Source: Roseibium aquae
GTDB taxonomy: Bacteria > Pseudomonadota > Alphaproteobacteria > Rhizobiales > Stappiaceae
Assembly (NCBI RefSeq): GCF_008711285.1
Contig: NZ_VXDC01000001.1
Coordinates: forward strand, 496,001 to 560,000
Length of the DNA stretch: 64,000 bases
Reading direction: 5' to 3'
Position 1 is the first letter of the stretch. Every line of letters begins with the position of its first letter. The notes beneath the pieces were generated by a model. The model searched no databases and was not told the DNA's origin. It was given only the letters and a program-made list of their open reading frames with translations. Both the position numbers and the translations under genes were made by a program. Positions 21,262-31,493 of the stretch are shown here, piece after piece.

Positions 21262-22254
21262 TCATCGCACGAAGCGGTGTGTATGGACTGCGTATCTTTT
21301 CAAGATGTGAGCCGCGATCTCGGGTGTTGCGTCAACCGGTTCGTAGGTAGTGGTTTTCAGGGGTCCCGGAAAGGGGTGAATCAGCCCCCGGCTTGAAAGC
21401 GTCCCCAGGAACCGGTCCATTTTCCGATGGCCTCCCGCAGGGCGGAACACATGCACGGGCCGCCCGGTCGCCAGAACCTCGCCGATCATGTTGGCCGAAT
21501 CCGCTGTCACCACGATCGCGTCCGCCTTCGCCAGAAAGGCCGCGATCGGATTGCGGCCCGTGCCATCGTAAAACAGGTGTGGCCCGCTCCTCGCGAAGTC
21601 CGCCAACCGGTTCTTCAAGGCGTCCGGAGTGCGCCTGGACAGGGTGATGAGGCAAGAGGCACCTGCCCCGTCGGCAATGGCGGCGAGCCCGGTTGTGAAA
21701 GAGCTTATGTCCTTTTCCGTGAACCGGTGGTGGCGGCTGTTCCCGCCCACGAGCACGGCAACGCGGGGCGTGCGAAGCGCGTCGATTTCCGTATGAGTCT
21801 CCCGGCGCTGCGTCTCGAGCAGCGTTTGCGAAAAGCGATGCGGGCCGGTCAGGGTTGCCAGCACATTGCCGGCGCGCAGCCGGTCGTGCTCCGGGACCCA
21901 AATGAAGTCGGCGGCAGACGGTCCGGTCCGCGGATCCTTCAGGCACACCGTGAAAATTCTTCCGTCCGATGCGGCTTTGAGATGGCGAAGATAGGGAACG
22001 GCACGCCGCCCGGATCCGATGACCAGGTCGGGGAAGGGCGGGGCCAAGGGTCCTCCCGCCTTGTCCGGGCGCTCGCGAGGATCGATGGGCCCGTAGGGCA
22101 TTATCCAGGAAAAGGGGGGCCGTGGCCGAACGGTCTTGTGCTCGAAGTTCAATCCGAGGGCGTTGGCGACGCCTTCGCATTGCGCGATATCGCCCGCTTT
22201 TCCATCGGTGACAATCCAGCAGGAGCGAGGAGCATCTGAGCGACCCGCGACCAT
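21262..22254 (-). CDS. Mitochondrial fission ELM1-family protein
   Basis: The 330-residue protein contains CWIVTDGKAGDIAQCEGVAN, the hallmark opening of the ELM1/DUF1022 family, then LVIGSGRRAVPYL, VAVLVGGNSRHHRFTEKDI and VVTADSANMIGEVLATGRPV. The fold resembles GT-B glycosyltransferases and the family is frequent in Alphaproteobacteria; bacterial function is not established. Start choice is uncertain. ATGs exist at 22320, 22293 and 22254. I prefer 22254 because AAGGAAAG lies upstream and a TATAAC -10-like box at 22304-22309 would put the transcript start after the first ATG. Confidence 0.8.
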   Translation of the reverse strand: MVAGRSDAPRSCWIVTDGKAGDIAQCEGVANALGLNFEHKTVRPRPPFSWIMPYGPIDPRERPDKAGGPLAPPFPDLVIGSGRRAVPYLRHLKAASDGRIFTVCLKDPRTGPSAADFIWVPEHDRLRAGNVLATLTGPHRFSQTLLETQRRETHTEIDALRTPRVAVLVGGNSRHHRFTEKDISSFTTGLAAIADGAGASCLITLSRRTPDALKNRLADFARSGPHLFYDGTGRNPIAAFLAKADAIVVTADSANMIGEVLATGRPVHVFRPAGGHRKMDRFLGTLSSRGLIHPFPGPLKTTTYEPVDATPEIAAHILKRYAVHTHRFVR

Positions 22255-22483
22255 CCCCGCATCACTTTCCTTATCGTAATGTTTCTGAAACATGCGTGTT
22301 TTTGTTATACTCTTGCACATTCGCGCAAAAAATCATAATCCGGCAATCAGAAACCGCCATCGTTCCGGACTTGAGAACTCCGCCCGCATCCAGATGTAGA
22401 TCGGATCCCCATGGACCTCAAACACAACCGGCCCGGTGCTTATAACAGTTTACGCTGTGGACGCTCGTCCCAAGGAGACAGAT

Positions 22484-22966
22484 TTGAAAGCGCGCCTTGA
22501 TGCCATTGATTGGCACATTTTGAAGGAATTGCAGGACGACGGCCGGATGACCAATGTGGAGCTCGCCCGCCGCGTTGGGATTTCGGCGCCACCTTGCCTG
22601 CGGCGCGTTCGCGCGCTTGAAGAAGCCGGCCTCGTGCGCGGTTACCGCACATTGCTGGACGAAAAACAGCTCGGTTACGATGTGACAGCCTTCGCAATGG
22701 TCGGATTGCACAGCCAGACCGAGGCGGACCTCCAAGCTTTCGAGAAAAAGGTGGCAGAGTGGTCCTTCGTGCGGGAAAGCTACATGCTCTCCGGCGAAGT
22801 GGACTTTCTTCTCAAGTGCGTTGCGCCGGACCTTCAATCCTTTCAGAATTTCGTCATCGGTGAACTGACCGCCGCTCCCAATGTCGATAGCGTGCGGACA
22901 GCGTTGACCATCCGCAAGACCAAAGACCTGCCGGTTGTCCCCATCGAGGAAGAGCGGATGGGATAG
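22484..22966 (+). CDS. Lrp/AsnC-family transcriptional regulator, probable TTG start
   Basis: The 160-residue regulator has the AsnC-type helix-turn-helix (LDAIDWHILKELQDDGRMTN, then VELARRVGISAPPCLRRV) and a C-terminal RAM ligand-binding domain (GYDVTAFAMVGLHSQTEADL onwards). The TTG at 22484 is chosen as start because AAGGAG lies about six bases before it and the protein would then begin KARLDAIDW, as family members usually do. An ATG 16 codons upstream lacks a ribosome-binding site. Ligand and targets unknown; the neighbouring gene on the other side is divergent. Confidence 0.88.
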   Translation: MKARLDAIDWHILKELQDDGRMTNVELARRVGISAPPCLRRVRALEEAGLVRGYRTLLDEKQLGYDVTAFAMVGLHSQTEADLQAFEKKVAEWSFVRESYMLSGEVDFLLKCVAPDLQSFQNFVIGELTAAPNVDSVRTALTIRKTKDLPVVPIEEERMG

Positions 22967-23129
22967 CACCGGTTCGCCGGCCGCCGTTTCGGGCGCGTCT
23001 CAACACCGGCTTGTTCCGGGCGAAGCCGGTTCCGCTCAAACGCCTGCCGGTCTGGTTGTGAACTTCCAACAGGGTGACCATGCGGGGCTTAGGCGCAGGG
23101 CTTAGGCCGGTGACTGGCGCTCCCGCGCT

Positions 23130-23627
23130 TCAAGCCGACCGGGACTTGCCCCCGGCGGGACCGGTGCTTGGCCGAACCAGCCTTTTGATCTTGCCCCGGA
23201 GCCGCAAGATGATCGACAGATCGTTTGTCGCTTTCAAGGCCAGCGTGAAGGCAGCCGTGAGAAACAGGCATTTCATCAGCACGGTTATGGGTAGCGGCAG
23301 ACCGTAGAACGCGGTGTCCAGCGTGTTGTCGACACCTTCCACCCCCGAATACAGCCGGTTGCTCATGACTTCGCCGTAGCTTGCGTGGAGCAGGCGCCCG
23401 GTCTGCAGATAGGACATGCCATAGACCAGGATCAGCAAGGTCCCACTGAGCGCCACCAGCAGAACGAACATCCGGGCCGCGAATGCGACCGGGCTCTCTT
23501 TTGTCCTGACCAGTCTTTGGAAAATCTCTCGCGCTCTTGGATCCAGGGTTGAAAGCGCAAGGAAGCGACCTGCCCAAAGCGGAATGCTGACTGCGAACAG
23601 CAGCAAAATGATTGTATTGAAAACCAA
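23130..23627 (-). CDS. Hypothetical inner-membrane protein (165 aa)
   Basis: Three hydrophobic segments are visible: TIILLLFAVSIPLWAGRFLA at the N-terminus, FVLLVALSGTLLILVYGMSY in the middle and ITVLMKCLFLTAAFTLALKA near the C-terminus, followed by a basic cytoplasmic tail (RLRGKIKRLVRP). No family recognised. It lies 95 bases downstream of greA on the same strand, but no functional connection is suggested by the sequence. Confidence 0.65.
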   Translation of the reverse strand: MVFNTIILLLFAVSIPLWAGRFLALSTLDPRAREIFQRLVRTKESPVAFAARMFVLLVALSGTLLILVYGMSYLQTGRLLHASYGEVMSNRLYSGVEGVDNTLDTAFYGLPLPITVLMKCLFLTAAFTLALKATNDLSIILRLRGKIKRLVRPSTGPAGGKSRSA

Positions 23628-23722
23628 GCCGGAACCTCAACGCATGCTGTGAACGGGGAAGTTTATCCCGGTTCCAGCATGGGTTGAAGAAGGACTATTC
23701 CTTAGTTGAAAACCTTGGACTC

Positions 23723-24196
23723 TCAACCGTACCGGACTTCGGTGATTTCGTAGGACCGCGCGCCGCCCGGAGCGGCCACCTCGACGCTGTCACCAACGCC
23801 CTTTCCAATGAGTGCCCGCGCGATGGGCGAGGAAATGGAGATCCGGTTCTGCTTCACGTCGGCCTCGACGTCGCCAACGATCATGTATCTCTTTTCCTCT
23901 TCGGTATCTTCATCGATCAGGGATACCGTTGCGCCAAACTTGATCACGTCGCCGCCCAGTTTCGTGACATCAATCACCTCAGCGCGGGAAAGCTTGTCCT
24001 CAAGTTCGGCGATGCGGCCTTCATTGTGGCTTTGAGCCTCTTTGGCCGCGTGATACTCGGCGTTTTCCGACAGATCACCATGCGCGCGCGCTTCCGCGAT
24101 CGCTTCAACGATGCGCGGACGCTCGACAGAGGTGCGCTGCTTCAACTCCTCCTGAAGCATGGCGTAACCGGCAGTCGTCATCGGCACTTTTTCCAT
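23723..24196 (-). CDS. greA: Transcription elongation factor GreA
   Basis: GreA rescues backtracked RNA polymerase by stimulating cleavage of the nascent RNA 3' end. The 157-residue protein has the N-terminal coiled-coil ([20 protein letters not shown] and [15 protein letters not shown], containing the acidic tip) and the C-terminal FKBP-like domain ([38 protein letters not shown]). Length is normal. It is downstream of carB on the same strand, with an intrinsic terminator between them. Confidence 0.96.
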   Translation of the reverse strand: MEKVPMTTAGYAMLQEELKQRTSVERPRIVEAIAEARAHGDLSENAEYHAAKEAQSHNEGRIAELEDKLSRAEVIDVTKLGGDVIKFGATVSLIDEDTEEEKRYMIVGDVEADVKQNRISISSPIARALIGKGVGDSVEVAAPGGARSYEITEVRYG

Positions 24197-24250
24197 GGGT
24201 CTCAGACCTTCACGTTATTGGGTCCCTCTCTTTCATCCGGGACCGCAGAA

Positions 24251-24288
24251 TAAAAAAGAGCCCAGCCGGGAAAGCGGGCTTTCCCGGC
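24251..24288 (-). terminator. Rho-independent terminator of carB
   Basis: Read on the minus strand, GCCGGGAAAG pairs with CTTTCCCGGC around CCCG, followed by TGGGCTCTTTTTT. It begins about 20 bases after the carB stop codon. Confidence 0.85.
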
Positions 24289-24309
24289 CGGACCGAATTC
24301 AGTGTAACC

Positions 24310-27300
24310 TCAGCCGAAGTAGGATTGCAAAGACTTCACTTCAAGACGCCCGGCCTTGTGGGCAACAATTCCTTTCGCCGCCGCAATGGACCCGGCCAGA
24401 GTGGTGTAGTAGGGAACTTTGCCAACCAGCGCCGCGCGCCGCATCGACCGGCTGTCGGCGATCGCCTGATTGCCTTCCGTGGTGTTGAATACGAGTTGGA
24501 CATCGCCATTCTTCACCGCATCGACAATATGAGGCCGCCCCTCTAGCACCTTGTTGATCTTTCCGCAGTCGATCCCGTGCTCTTTGAGGAAAGCCTGTGT
24601 GCCCGCGGTCGCGATGATCTTGAATCCGGCGTTTTCCAGACTGCGCACGGCTTCCACCACGCCGGGCTTGTCCGCATCGCGCATGGAGACGAACACGGTG
24701 CCTGAGGTTGGCACGTCCGTGCCGGCCGCGATCTGCGACTTGGCGAAAGCGATCCCAAACCGGTCGTCGAGCCCCATGACCTCACCCGTGGAGCGCATTT
24801 CAGGCCCCAGAATCGTGTCCACGCCCGGGAACCGGGCAAATGGGAACACCGCTTCCTTCACCGCGATGTGAGTGAACGGTTTTTCCGTCAAGGAGAAGGA
24901 TGCCAGGCTTTCGCCCGCCATGACGCGGCTGGCGATCTTGGCAATCGGAAGACCGATGGTCTTTGCCACGAACGGCACGGTCCGGGATGCACGAGGATTG
25001 ACTTCCAGAACATAGATGTCGCCGTTCTTGATGGCGAATTGCACATTCATCAACCCGCCGACCTCTAGCGCCAGGGCCAAGGCTCTCGTCTGGCTTTTCA
25101 GTTGGTCGATCGTGTCCGGGGACAGGGAGAAGGGCGGCAGCGAACAGGCGCTATCTCCGGAGTGAATGCCCGCCTCCTCGATATGCTCCATAATACCACA
25201 GACGAACACGTCCGTGCCATCGCACAGCGCGTCGACATCCACCTCGATCGCGCCGTCCAGATACCGGTCGAACAGCAGCGGGTTGGTGCCCAGCAGGGTG
25301 TTGATCTGGCCGGTCTTGTCATTGGGATACTTGGCGCGGATGTCCGCGGGTACCAGCTCCGGCAGTGTGCCCAGCAGATAGGAGTTCAGCGCCTCCTCAT
25401 CGCGGATGACCTGCATCGCGCGGCCGCCCAGGACATAGGAAGGGCGCACCACAAGGGGCAGCCCGAGTTGTGAAGCGATCAGCCGGCCCTGCTCAACCGA
25501 ATAGGCGATGCCGTTTTCCGGCTGTTTCAGATCGAGCTTCACAAGCAGTTTCTGGAAGCGGTCGCGATCCTCAGCCAGATCGATCATGTCCGGGGAAGTT
25601 CCCAGGATCGGTATTCCGGCCTTGACGAGAGCGGCCGCCAGTTTCAGCGGTGTCTGGCCGCCAAACTGGACAATCACGCCGTGCAGCGTGCCGTTCGACT
25701 GTTCCGTCCTGAGAACTTCGAGCACATCCTCGGCGGTCAAGGGCTCGAAATAAAGCCGGTCCGATGTGTCGTAATCGGTGGAAACGGTCTCCGGGTTGCA
25801 GTTGACCATGATGGTTTCATAGCCCGCTTCCTCGAGCGCGAAGGCCGCATGGCAGCAGCAATAGTCGAACTCGATACCCTGACCGATCCGGTTCGGTCCT
25901 CCGCCGAGGATAACCACTTTCCGGCGCTCCGACGGAGCAGCCTCGCACGCCGGCTGGCCGAGGAACGGAGCTTCGTAGGTGGAATACATATAGGCCGTCG
26001 GCGATGCGAATTCCGCCGCACAGGTGTCGATGCGTTTATACACCGGATGCACGTCCAAGGCGGCGCGCAGCCGTGCCACGTCCGCCTCATCCGCCCCGAC
26101 CAGCGCAGCCAGGCGGGAATCGGAGAACCCCATGCTCTTCAGCTTGCGCAGGTTGACGGCATCCTGAGGCAGTCCGGCGGATCGGACCTTGGCTTCCATG
26201 GCGACGATCGCCTCGATCTGCGTCAAGAACCAGGGATTGACGCCGGATGCCTGATAGATTTCGTCGAGCGTCATGCCAAGGCGCATGGCCTGGGCGATGT
26301 GGAGGATGCGCTCGGGTGTCGGTGTTGAAATGGCCGCCCGGATCGCGTTCGTCGGATCGCCCTGATCCAGCCCGGGAATTTCCGTTTCATCCATCCCCGT
26401 CAGGCCGGTTTCCAGGCCGCGCAGGGCTTTCTGGAAGCTCTCGGCGAAGGTCCGTCCGATCGCCATGACTTCGCCCACCGACTTCATGGCGGTCGTCAGA
26501 ACCGGATCGGAGCCGGGGAACTTCTCAAAGGCGAACCGCGGGATCTTGGTGACGACATAGTCGATCGACGGTTCGAACGATGCCGGTGTCGCCCCGCCGG
26601 TAATGTCGTTTTCCAGCTCGTCGAGCGTGTAGCCAACGGCAAGCTTGGCCGCGATCTTGGCAATGGGGAAGCCCGTTGCCTTGGAAGCAAGCGCGGAGGA
26701 GCGGGACACGCGCGGGTTCATTTCGATGACCACCAGGCGCCCGGTGTCCGGGTTCACGGCGAACTGGACATTCGATCCGCCTGTCTCGACGCCTATTTCG
26801 CGCAGGACCGCAATCGAGGCGTCCCGCATGATTTGGTACTCTTTATCGGTGAGGGTCAGGGCGGGCGCGACAGTGATCGAATCACCGGTATGAACACCCA
26901 TGGGATCGACGTTCTCTATCGAGCAGATAATGATGCAGTTGTCCGCCTTGTCGCGGACGACCTCCATTTCGTATTCCTTCCAGCCGAGCAAGCTCTCGTC
27001 GATCAGCACCTGTCCGACCGGTGAGGCATCGATGCCGGACCGGCAGATGGCTTCGTATTCCTCGCGATTATAGGCGACGCCGCCCCCTGTTCCACCCAGA
27101 GTGAAGGCTGGACGGATGATCGCGGGCAAACCGATTTCATCAATGGCCCGCATGGCCTCCAGCAAACCGGCGTTGCGGTCATAACCCGTGATCCTGCCGT
27201 TCTCATCCCGAATGGCCGGTGACGACGCGATGGCCGCGCGCGGGTTCTCAAGGCCGATCACATCCATCGCTGAGCGGAATTTTTCCCGGTCTTCCGCCTT

Positions 27301-27672
27301 CTCAATGACCTCCGCGCGCGCGCCGATCATTTCGACGCCGAATTGTTCCAGAATACCCATGCGCTCCAGATCAAGCGCGCAGTTGAGGGCCGTCTGGCCG
27401 CCCATTGTCGGCAGCAACGCGTCGGGCCGCTCCTTTTCGATGATCCGGGCAACCACTTCGGGTGTGATCGGCTCGATATAGGTCGCGTCGGCCAGTTCCG
27501 GATCGGTCATGATCGTGGCCGGGTTCGAGTTGACCAGAATGATGCGATAGCCCTCGTCGCGCAGGGCCTTGCAGGCCTGGGTTCCGGAGTAATCGAATTC
27601 GCAGGCCTGTCCGATAATGATCGGTCCTGCGCCAATGATCAGAATAGAGGAGATGTCGGTGCGTTTGGGCAT
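24310..27672 (-). CDS. carB: Carbamoyl-phosphate synthase large subunit
   Basis: CarB makes carbamoyl phosphate from bicarbonate, ammonia (delivered by CarA) and two ATP, feeding arginine and pyrimidine synthesis. The 1120-residue protein shows the duplicated ATP-grasp layout: [18 protein letters not shown] at the N-terminus and [20 protein letters not shown] at the start of the second half. Each half carries its signature ([36 protein letters not shown]). The C-terminal allosteric MGS-like domain has [14 protein letters not shown]. An ATG lies at 27672. carA is about 1.7 kb away on the same strand, separated by two regulator genes. Confidence 0.97.
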   Translation of the reverse strand: MPKRTDISSILIIGAGPIIIGQACEFDYSGTQACKALRDEGYRIILVNSNPATIMTDPELADATYIEPITPEVVARIIEKERPDALLPTMGGQTALNCALDLERMGILEQFGVEMIGARAEVIEKAEDREKFRSAMDVIGLENPRAAIASSPAIRDENGRITGYDRNAGLLEAMRAIDEIGLPAIIRPAFTLGGTGGGVAYNREEYEAICRSGIDASPVGQVLIDESLLGWKEYEMEVVRDKADNCIIICSIENVDPMGVHTGDSITVAPALTLTDKEYQIMRDASIAVLREIGVETGGSNVQFAVNPDTGRLVVIEMNPRVSRSSALASKATGFPIAKIAAKLAVGYTLDELENDITGGATPASFEPSIDYVVTKIPRFAFEKFPGSDPVLTTAMKSVGEVMAIGRTFAESFQKALRGLETGLTGMDETEIPGLDQGDPTNAIRAAISTPTPERILHIAQAMRLGMTLDEIYQASGVNPWFLTQIEAIVAMEAKVRSAGLPQDAVNLRKLKSMGFSDSRLAALVGADEADVARLRAALDVHPVYKRIDTCAAEFASPTAYMYSTYEAPFLGQPACEAAPSERRKVVILGGGPNRIGQGIEFDYCCCHAAFALEEAGYETIMVNCNPETVSTDYDTSDRLYFEPLTAEDVLEVLRTEQSNGTLHGVIVQFGGQTPLKLAAALVKAGIPILGTSPDMIDLAEDRDRFQKLLVKLDLKQPENGIAYSVEQGRLIASQLGLPLVVRPSYVLGGRAMQVIRDEEALNSYLLGTLPELVPADIRAKYPNDKTGQINTLLGTNPLLFDRYLDGAIEVDVDALCDGTDVFVCGIMEHIEEAGIHSGDSACSLPPFSLSPDTIDQLKSQTRALALALEVGGLMNVQFAIKNGDIYVLEVNPRASRTVPFVAKTIGLPIAKIASRVMAGESLASFSLTEKPFTHIAVKEAVFPFARFPGVDTILGPEMRSTGEVMGLDDRFGIAFAKSQIAAGTDVPTSGTVFVSMRDADKPGVVEAVRSLENAGFKIIATAGTQAFLKEHGIDCGKINKVLEGRPHIVDAVKNGDVQLVFNTTEGNQAIADSRSMRRAALVGKVPYYTTLAGSIAAAKGIVAHKAGRLEVKSLQSYFG

Positions 27673-27810
27673 CAGGGCTCGCAGCGGCCTTGTCCTGTCC
27701 GGGCGCTGTGCCCGCAGGTGCGGCTCATTCCAGAATGGATGACAATGTTGGCTGAGCGCGTCTTATAGGCAAAAGGCACTGTGCTGCAAACCCCGCTTGG
27801 GGCCTGATTG

Positions 27811-28110
27811 TCACTTTTGTAAGGTCTCGGCCGGCCGGGGAGGCTGATCCGGGGGCGCGGCGAGCGGCTCCCTGGCCAGCGCCTGGGGACCAGACGATGC
27901 CGATGTTCCATCGAAATCGTTAACCCCCATTGAGAGCGCGTAGCATGCCAGCCGGATAGACTTTGGGATTTCGACCGGCCGTCCATCCCGGTTGCCTTTT
28001 TCGTAGTATTGGATCATGCGCTTCTTGAGGCCAAGTTGCTCTGCCGCTTCCTTCTGCTTCAATCCCAGAGACCTCCGCCAATCTCTGAACTGTTCGGGAG
28101 TCATCGTCAT
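27811..28110 (-). CDS. XRE-type helix-turn-helix regulator, small
   Basis: The 99-residue protein has an N-terminal XRE/Cro helix-turn-helix: TPEQFRDWRRSLGLKQKEAA, then LGLKKRMIQYYEKGNRDGRP. A Pro-rich C-terminal tail follows. This resembles the small one-domain regulators common in Alphaproteobacteria that recognise their own promoters. The ATG at 28110 is the closest to the domain; in-frame ATGs extend to 28176 and none has a clear ribosome-binding site. It lies upstream of carB on the same strand, separated by about 140 bases that may contain the carB promoter. Confidence 0.75.
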   Translation of the reverse strand: MTMTPEQFRDWRRSLGLKQKEAAEQLGLKKRMIQYYEKGNRDGRPVEIPKSIRLACYALSMGVNDFDGTSASSGPQALAREPLAAPPDQPPRPAETLQK

Positions 28111-28841
28111 CTCGGTTCGTGTCGTTTTCGATTCGGGCATCAGGATCAGCGGGCTCACCATGCACTTTACGGGCACCTGAGTGGCGCATCCGATTTGTCT
28201 CTTAAAAATAGTGTTGCAACAGCGCTGTCAATTGAAGAAGTGCACTTTGTGCAGCTTCCGCCGTGGCGCTCCTGGAACCTGATGGCAAAGGTGGAGGGGC
28301 GGAAACCTTCCCGATGGACAGTGCCTCATAGGTTTTAGACAAAAGTCCATTGTAAACTTTATCAGGTGTGATGCCTGCCAAGAAATACTCTTCGTATCCA
28401 CGGATTTCCAGACAATAGGGGGTGTGGATGAATTTTGAAAAATACTTAAATAAAACAATAACACTTAAATTATCGATAATTCATATTTTTTCAAATACTC
28501 AAGTATTTTCTGTTTTCGATGTTCAGAAACTTTCGAAGTTTCCCCAGTGTATGCGTTATAAAATTGCGTTTTTGAAGCAGAAAAGCCTGCTCATCGCGTG
28601 TTTGTGCATGGATTTGCATAAATTTATTGTAGATCAGGGCTGTCTCCCGTTGTATTTAACCCATGTGAAAAACGACAGGTGATTGTAACGGTCGGTGTTG
28701 TGACGGAACACTGGGACAGTGCAGAGGCACAGCGGTCTGACCGTATTCGCATGTGGGGTTTGCCCGAGGCTCATACGGCTTCGCGGGAAATGCGAACAAT
28801 CGCCTGTGAGATCAAAGCAAAAAACAAGATCGGGTAAGAAC
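28111..28841. other. Long intergenic region with AT-rich core
   Basis: This 731-base gap lies between the divergent XRE and MerR genes. From about 28330 to 28690 the sequence is rich in A/T runs (for example TAAATAAAACAATAACACTT), unlike the GC-rich surroundings. An 86-codon open frame at 28422-28682 shows no protein-like features and starts without a ribosome-binding site. The region probably carries both divergent promoters and may be foreign or relic DNA. Confidence 0.5.
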
Positions 28842-29282
28842 ATGAATAACGTCGCAACCGAAATGGTGGTGCTTCCTGATATCGCCGGACCGATGGATGC
28901 CGTGCCACACGATGGCCGCGTCCTTGCGATCTCCGAAATGTCGGATCTTTTCGACGTCACCTTGCGCACGCTGCGCTTCTATGAGGAAAAGGGCCTTCTC
29001 AATCCCGTGCGGCGCGGAGCGCGCCGGTTTTACGGCACCAAGGACGTGGCCCGGATGCGGGTTATCTTGCAGGCGAAGAAAATCGGCTTCACGCTTGCCG
29101 AAATCCGGCAGGTGATCGCGCTCGTGGAGGGCGACAAGCCGCGCGAGCAACAATATGCGGACCTGCGTCAGATGTGCGCCAATCAACAGCAGTTGTTGAT
29201 GGAGCAAAAAGCGATGCTCGACGATCAGGTGGCCGAGGTCGAGGGGATTTTGAGCGCGTTCGACAAGGTCATGTCGAATTGA
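28842..29282 (+). CDS. MerR-family transcriptional regulator
   Basis: The 146-residue protein has a winged helix-turn-helix of MerR type after a 30-residue leader: AISEMSDLFDVTLRTLRFYE, then GARRFYGTKDVARMRVILQA, followed by a dimerisation coiled coil (GFTLAEIRQVIALVEGDKPR onwards). There are no cysteines in positions typical of metal-sensing MerR members, so an organic or stress effector is more likely. The ATG at 28842 begins next to a weak GGGTAAG. The frame runs 41 codons further upstream. Genes it controls are not adjacent in an obvious way; carA converges on it. Confidence 0.85.
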   Translation: MNNVATEMVVLPDIAGPMDAVPHDGRVLAISEMSDLFDVTLRTLRFYEEKGLLNPVRRGARRFYGTKDVARMRVILQAKKIGFTLAEIRQVIALVEGDKPREQQYADLRQMCANQQQLLMEQKAMLDDQVAEVEGILSAFDKVMSN

Positions 29283-29334
29283 GCTGGGTGCGCGACCGCG
29301 GATCCATTTTGCAGTCAGCTCAACACACCCTCAT

Positions 29335-29363
29335 ATTGGCCTGAACCTTGGGTTCAGGCCAAT
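29335..29363. terminator. Perfect 13-bp stem-loop between convergent merR and carA
   Basis: ATTGGCCTGAACC, loop TTG, then GGTTCAGGCCAAT. It lies between the merR stop (29282) and the carA stop (29371). No U-tract follows in either direction. By position it is a candidate shared 3'-end structure. Confidence 0.6.
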
Positions 29364-29370
29364 GCCGCGT

Positions 29371-30552
29371 TCAAGCCGCGTTTTGCGCGCGCATCAATGT
29401 CGTGAAACGCTCGAACAGGTATTGGCTGTCGCGGGGGCCAGGCGAGGCTTCCGGATGGTATTGGACCGAGAAAACCGGTTTGGACCGATGTCTCAACCCG
29501 CAATTTGATCCATCGAACAGCGATACGTGCGTTTGCTCGACATCTTCGGGCAGGCTTGCCGCATCCACGGCGAACCCGTGGTTCATCGACGTTATCTCAA
29601 CCTTGCCCGTCGTGTGGTCGAAAACCGGGTGATTGGCGCCATGGTGCCCCTGATGCATCTTCATGGTCTTGCCGCCCAGGGCCAGGGCCAGCATCTGGTG
29701 CCCGAGGCAGATTCCGAATGTCGGGATCCCCTTTTCGATCACATCGCGGATCGTGGAAATGGCGTAAGCACCGGTGGCTGCCGGGTCGCCGGGTCCATTG
29801 GACAGGAACACGCCGTCCGGGTTGTGGGAGAACACATCATCCGCAGATGCCGTTGCCGGCAGGACGATCACTTCGCACCCGGCTTCGCTCAGCAGGCGCA
29901 GAATGTTGCGTTTGACCCCGAAGTCGATGGCAACAACCTTGAATTCGCTTGCGCCAGCCGTGCCGTATCCGGTCTCCCAGTTCCACGCGGTCTCGGACCA
30001 GGGGTGGGTTTGCGCCGTTGAGGCGTCCTTTGCCAGGTCCATTCCTTCCAGCCCCGGCCATGCCGCCGCGCGCTCTTTCAGCGCCGCCACATCGAATTGT
30101 CCGTCGGGATTGTGCGCGATGACGGCGTTTGGAACGCCTTCCTCGCGGATCAGGGCGGTCAGGGCGCGCGTGTCCACGCCGCTGATGCCAATAATGCCGC
30201 GAGCCTTGAGCCACTGGTCGAAATGCTTGCTGGCCCGGTAGTTGGCCGGCTCCGTGATCTCCGCCGCAAGGACCGTGCCGCGGATCCCGCTGTCCGCGGC
30301 CATGTTGACGGTCTCGATATCTTCCTCGTTCGTCCCTACATTCCCGACATGGGGAAACGTGAAGGTAACGATCTGGCCGGAATAGGAGGGGTCGGTGAGG
30401 ATTTCCTGATACCCGGTCATGGCCGTGTTGAAACAGATTTCACCAACCGCCTGTCCGACCGCGCCCAATCCCCGACCTTCGATGACACGGCCATCGGCCA
30501 GCACAAGGAGAGCCGTCGCCGGTGGGGTGGACCATGCGTCTGAACTTGTCAT
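29371..30552 (-). CDS. carA: Carbamoyl-phosphate synthase small subunit
   Basis: CarA hydrolyses glutamine and channels ammonia to CarB. The 393-residue protein has the CarA N-terminal domain (LVLADGRVIEGRGLGAVG, CFNTAMTGYQEILTDPSYSG) and a C-terminal class I glutamine amidotransferase domain with the nucleophile elbow FGICLGHQMLALALGG and the closing FSVQYHPEASPGPRDS (His-x-Glu of the triad). The ATG at 30552 gives MTSSDAWSTPP and the usual length; the frame is open 21 codons further. It is not adjacent to carB, an arrangement also seen in other Alphaproteobacteria. Confidence 0.96.
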   Translation of the reverse strand: MTSSDAWSTPPATALLVLADGRVIEGRGLGAVGQAVGEICFNTAMTGYQEILTDPSYSGQIVTFTFPHVGNVGTNEEDIETVNMAADSGIRGTVLAAEITEPANYRASKHFDQWLKARGIIGISGVDTRALTALIREEGVPNAVIAHNPDGQFDVAALKERAAAWPGLEGMDLAKDASTAQTHPWSETAWNWETGYGTAGASEFKVVAIDFGVKRNILRLLSEAGCEVIVLPATASADDVFSHNPDGVFLSNGPGDPAATGAYAISTIRDVIEKGIPTFGICLGHQMLALALGGKTMKMHQGHHGANHPVFDHTTGKVEITSMNHGFAVDAASLPEDVEQTHVSLFDGSNCGLRHRSKPVFSVQYHPEASPGPRDSQYLFERFTTLMRAQNAA

Positions 30553-30786
30553 GTCTTGTTTCCGGATCTTGTTGGTGCCATCATGCGCTGCAAGATAGGC
30601 CGAAAGAACGGACATTTGCCGGCTGGCGCCATCTGCATCAAGCGCGGCACTCTATGGGAACCTGTGATAGTCGTCAACACGAGGCCTGTAGAAAATAACC
30701 TATAAGTTTCAGTTGCTTACGGATTGAAGAGTCGGCGGCGTGGCCACGGTGGGAACCTGGGAGCGGCCTGCGGGCGAGGAAAAGGC

Positions 30787-31317
30787 ATGCGTGAGAAAAT
30801 CAGTGCGGCCCTGAAGGCGGCCAAATCAACGGATCAAAAACGCCGCATTGCGACGCTGCGGCTCATGCAAACGGCCATCAATGACCGGGAAACCGCCGCT
30901 CGGGAAGGCGGGCGGGACGGTCTGCCGGATGCCGATGTGCTCGAAATCCTTCATAAGATGGTCCGGCAGCGCGAAATCGCCGCGAAGGAATTCGAGGAAA
31001 GCGGCCAGTTGGACCGCGCGGATGAGGAACGCGTCGAGCGGGACATCATTGCCGAGTTTCTGCCGGCGCAGATCGATGAAGCCGAGTTGCGCGGAATATG
31101 CGAGGCAACGATCCGGGACATTGAAGCTCAGGGCCTGCGCGATATCGGACGCTGCATGTCGACGCTCAAAGAGCGCTATCCAGGCCAGATGGACTTCGTT
31201 CAGGCCTCCTGCCTGGTCAAGGACATTCTCAAGAGTGGCGGTGCCGCGGAGACAGGTACGGCGCCAGACACCTCGCAAGGGACCGTGTCCGATCATGGTA
31301 TCGGCAACGAACGTTGA
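30787..31317 (+). CDS. GatB/YqeY domain-containing protein
   Basis: The 176-residue protein has the YqeY-type fold: MREKISAALKAAKSTDQKRR, RLMQTAINDRE, EILHKMVRQREIAAKEFEES and EFLPAQIDEAEL. The family resembles the C-terminal tRNA-binding part of GatB and is linked to tRNA-dependent amidation without a proven function. A tail of about 25 residues extends beyond the usual 150. AGGAAAAGG precedes the ATG at 30787. It lies upstream of dnaG and rpoD on the same strand, where rpsU sits in the classical macromolecular-synthesis operon. Confidence 0.88.
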   Translation: MREKISAALKAAKSTDQKRRIATLRLMQTAINDRETAAREGGRDGLPDADVLEILHKMVRQREIAAKEFEESGQLDRADEERVERDIIAEFLPAQIDEAELRGICEATIRDIEAQGLRDIGRCMSTLKERYPGQMDFVQASCLVKDILKSGGAAETGTAPDTSQGTVSDHGIGNER

Positions 31318-31493
31318 TCCACCGCGCGCAAACGGACCACCTGCCGGATCCTGGAGCACCGGGCGGTGGGAATGGTTCCATTGACCGGCTGGCTCGATTG
31401 AGCGGTTGAACAACCCGGTTGCCCTGTTGATATAAAGTAACGGTCAGGCGGCCGTCAGGCATCGCTTGGGTCTTGAATTGGTTCTGTCCTCTC

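Noticed and set aside
28422-28682. 86-codon frame in the AT-rich gap
   Set aside because: No ribosome-binding site, no recognisable motif, and an AT-rich composition that makes long chance frames less informative.
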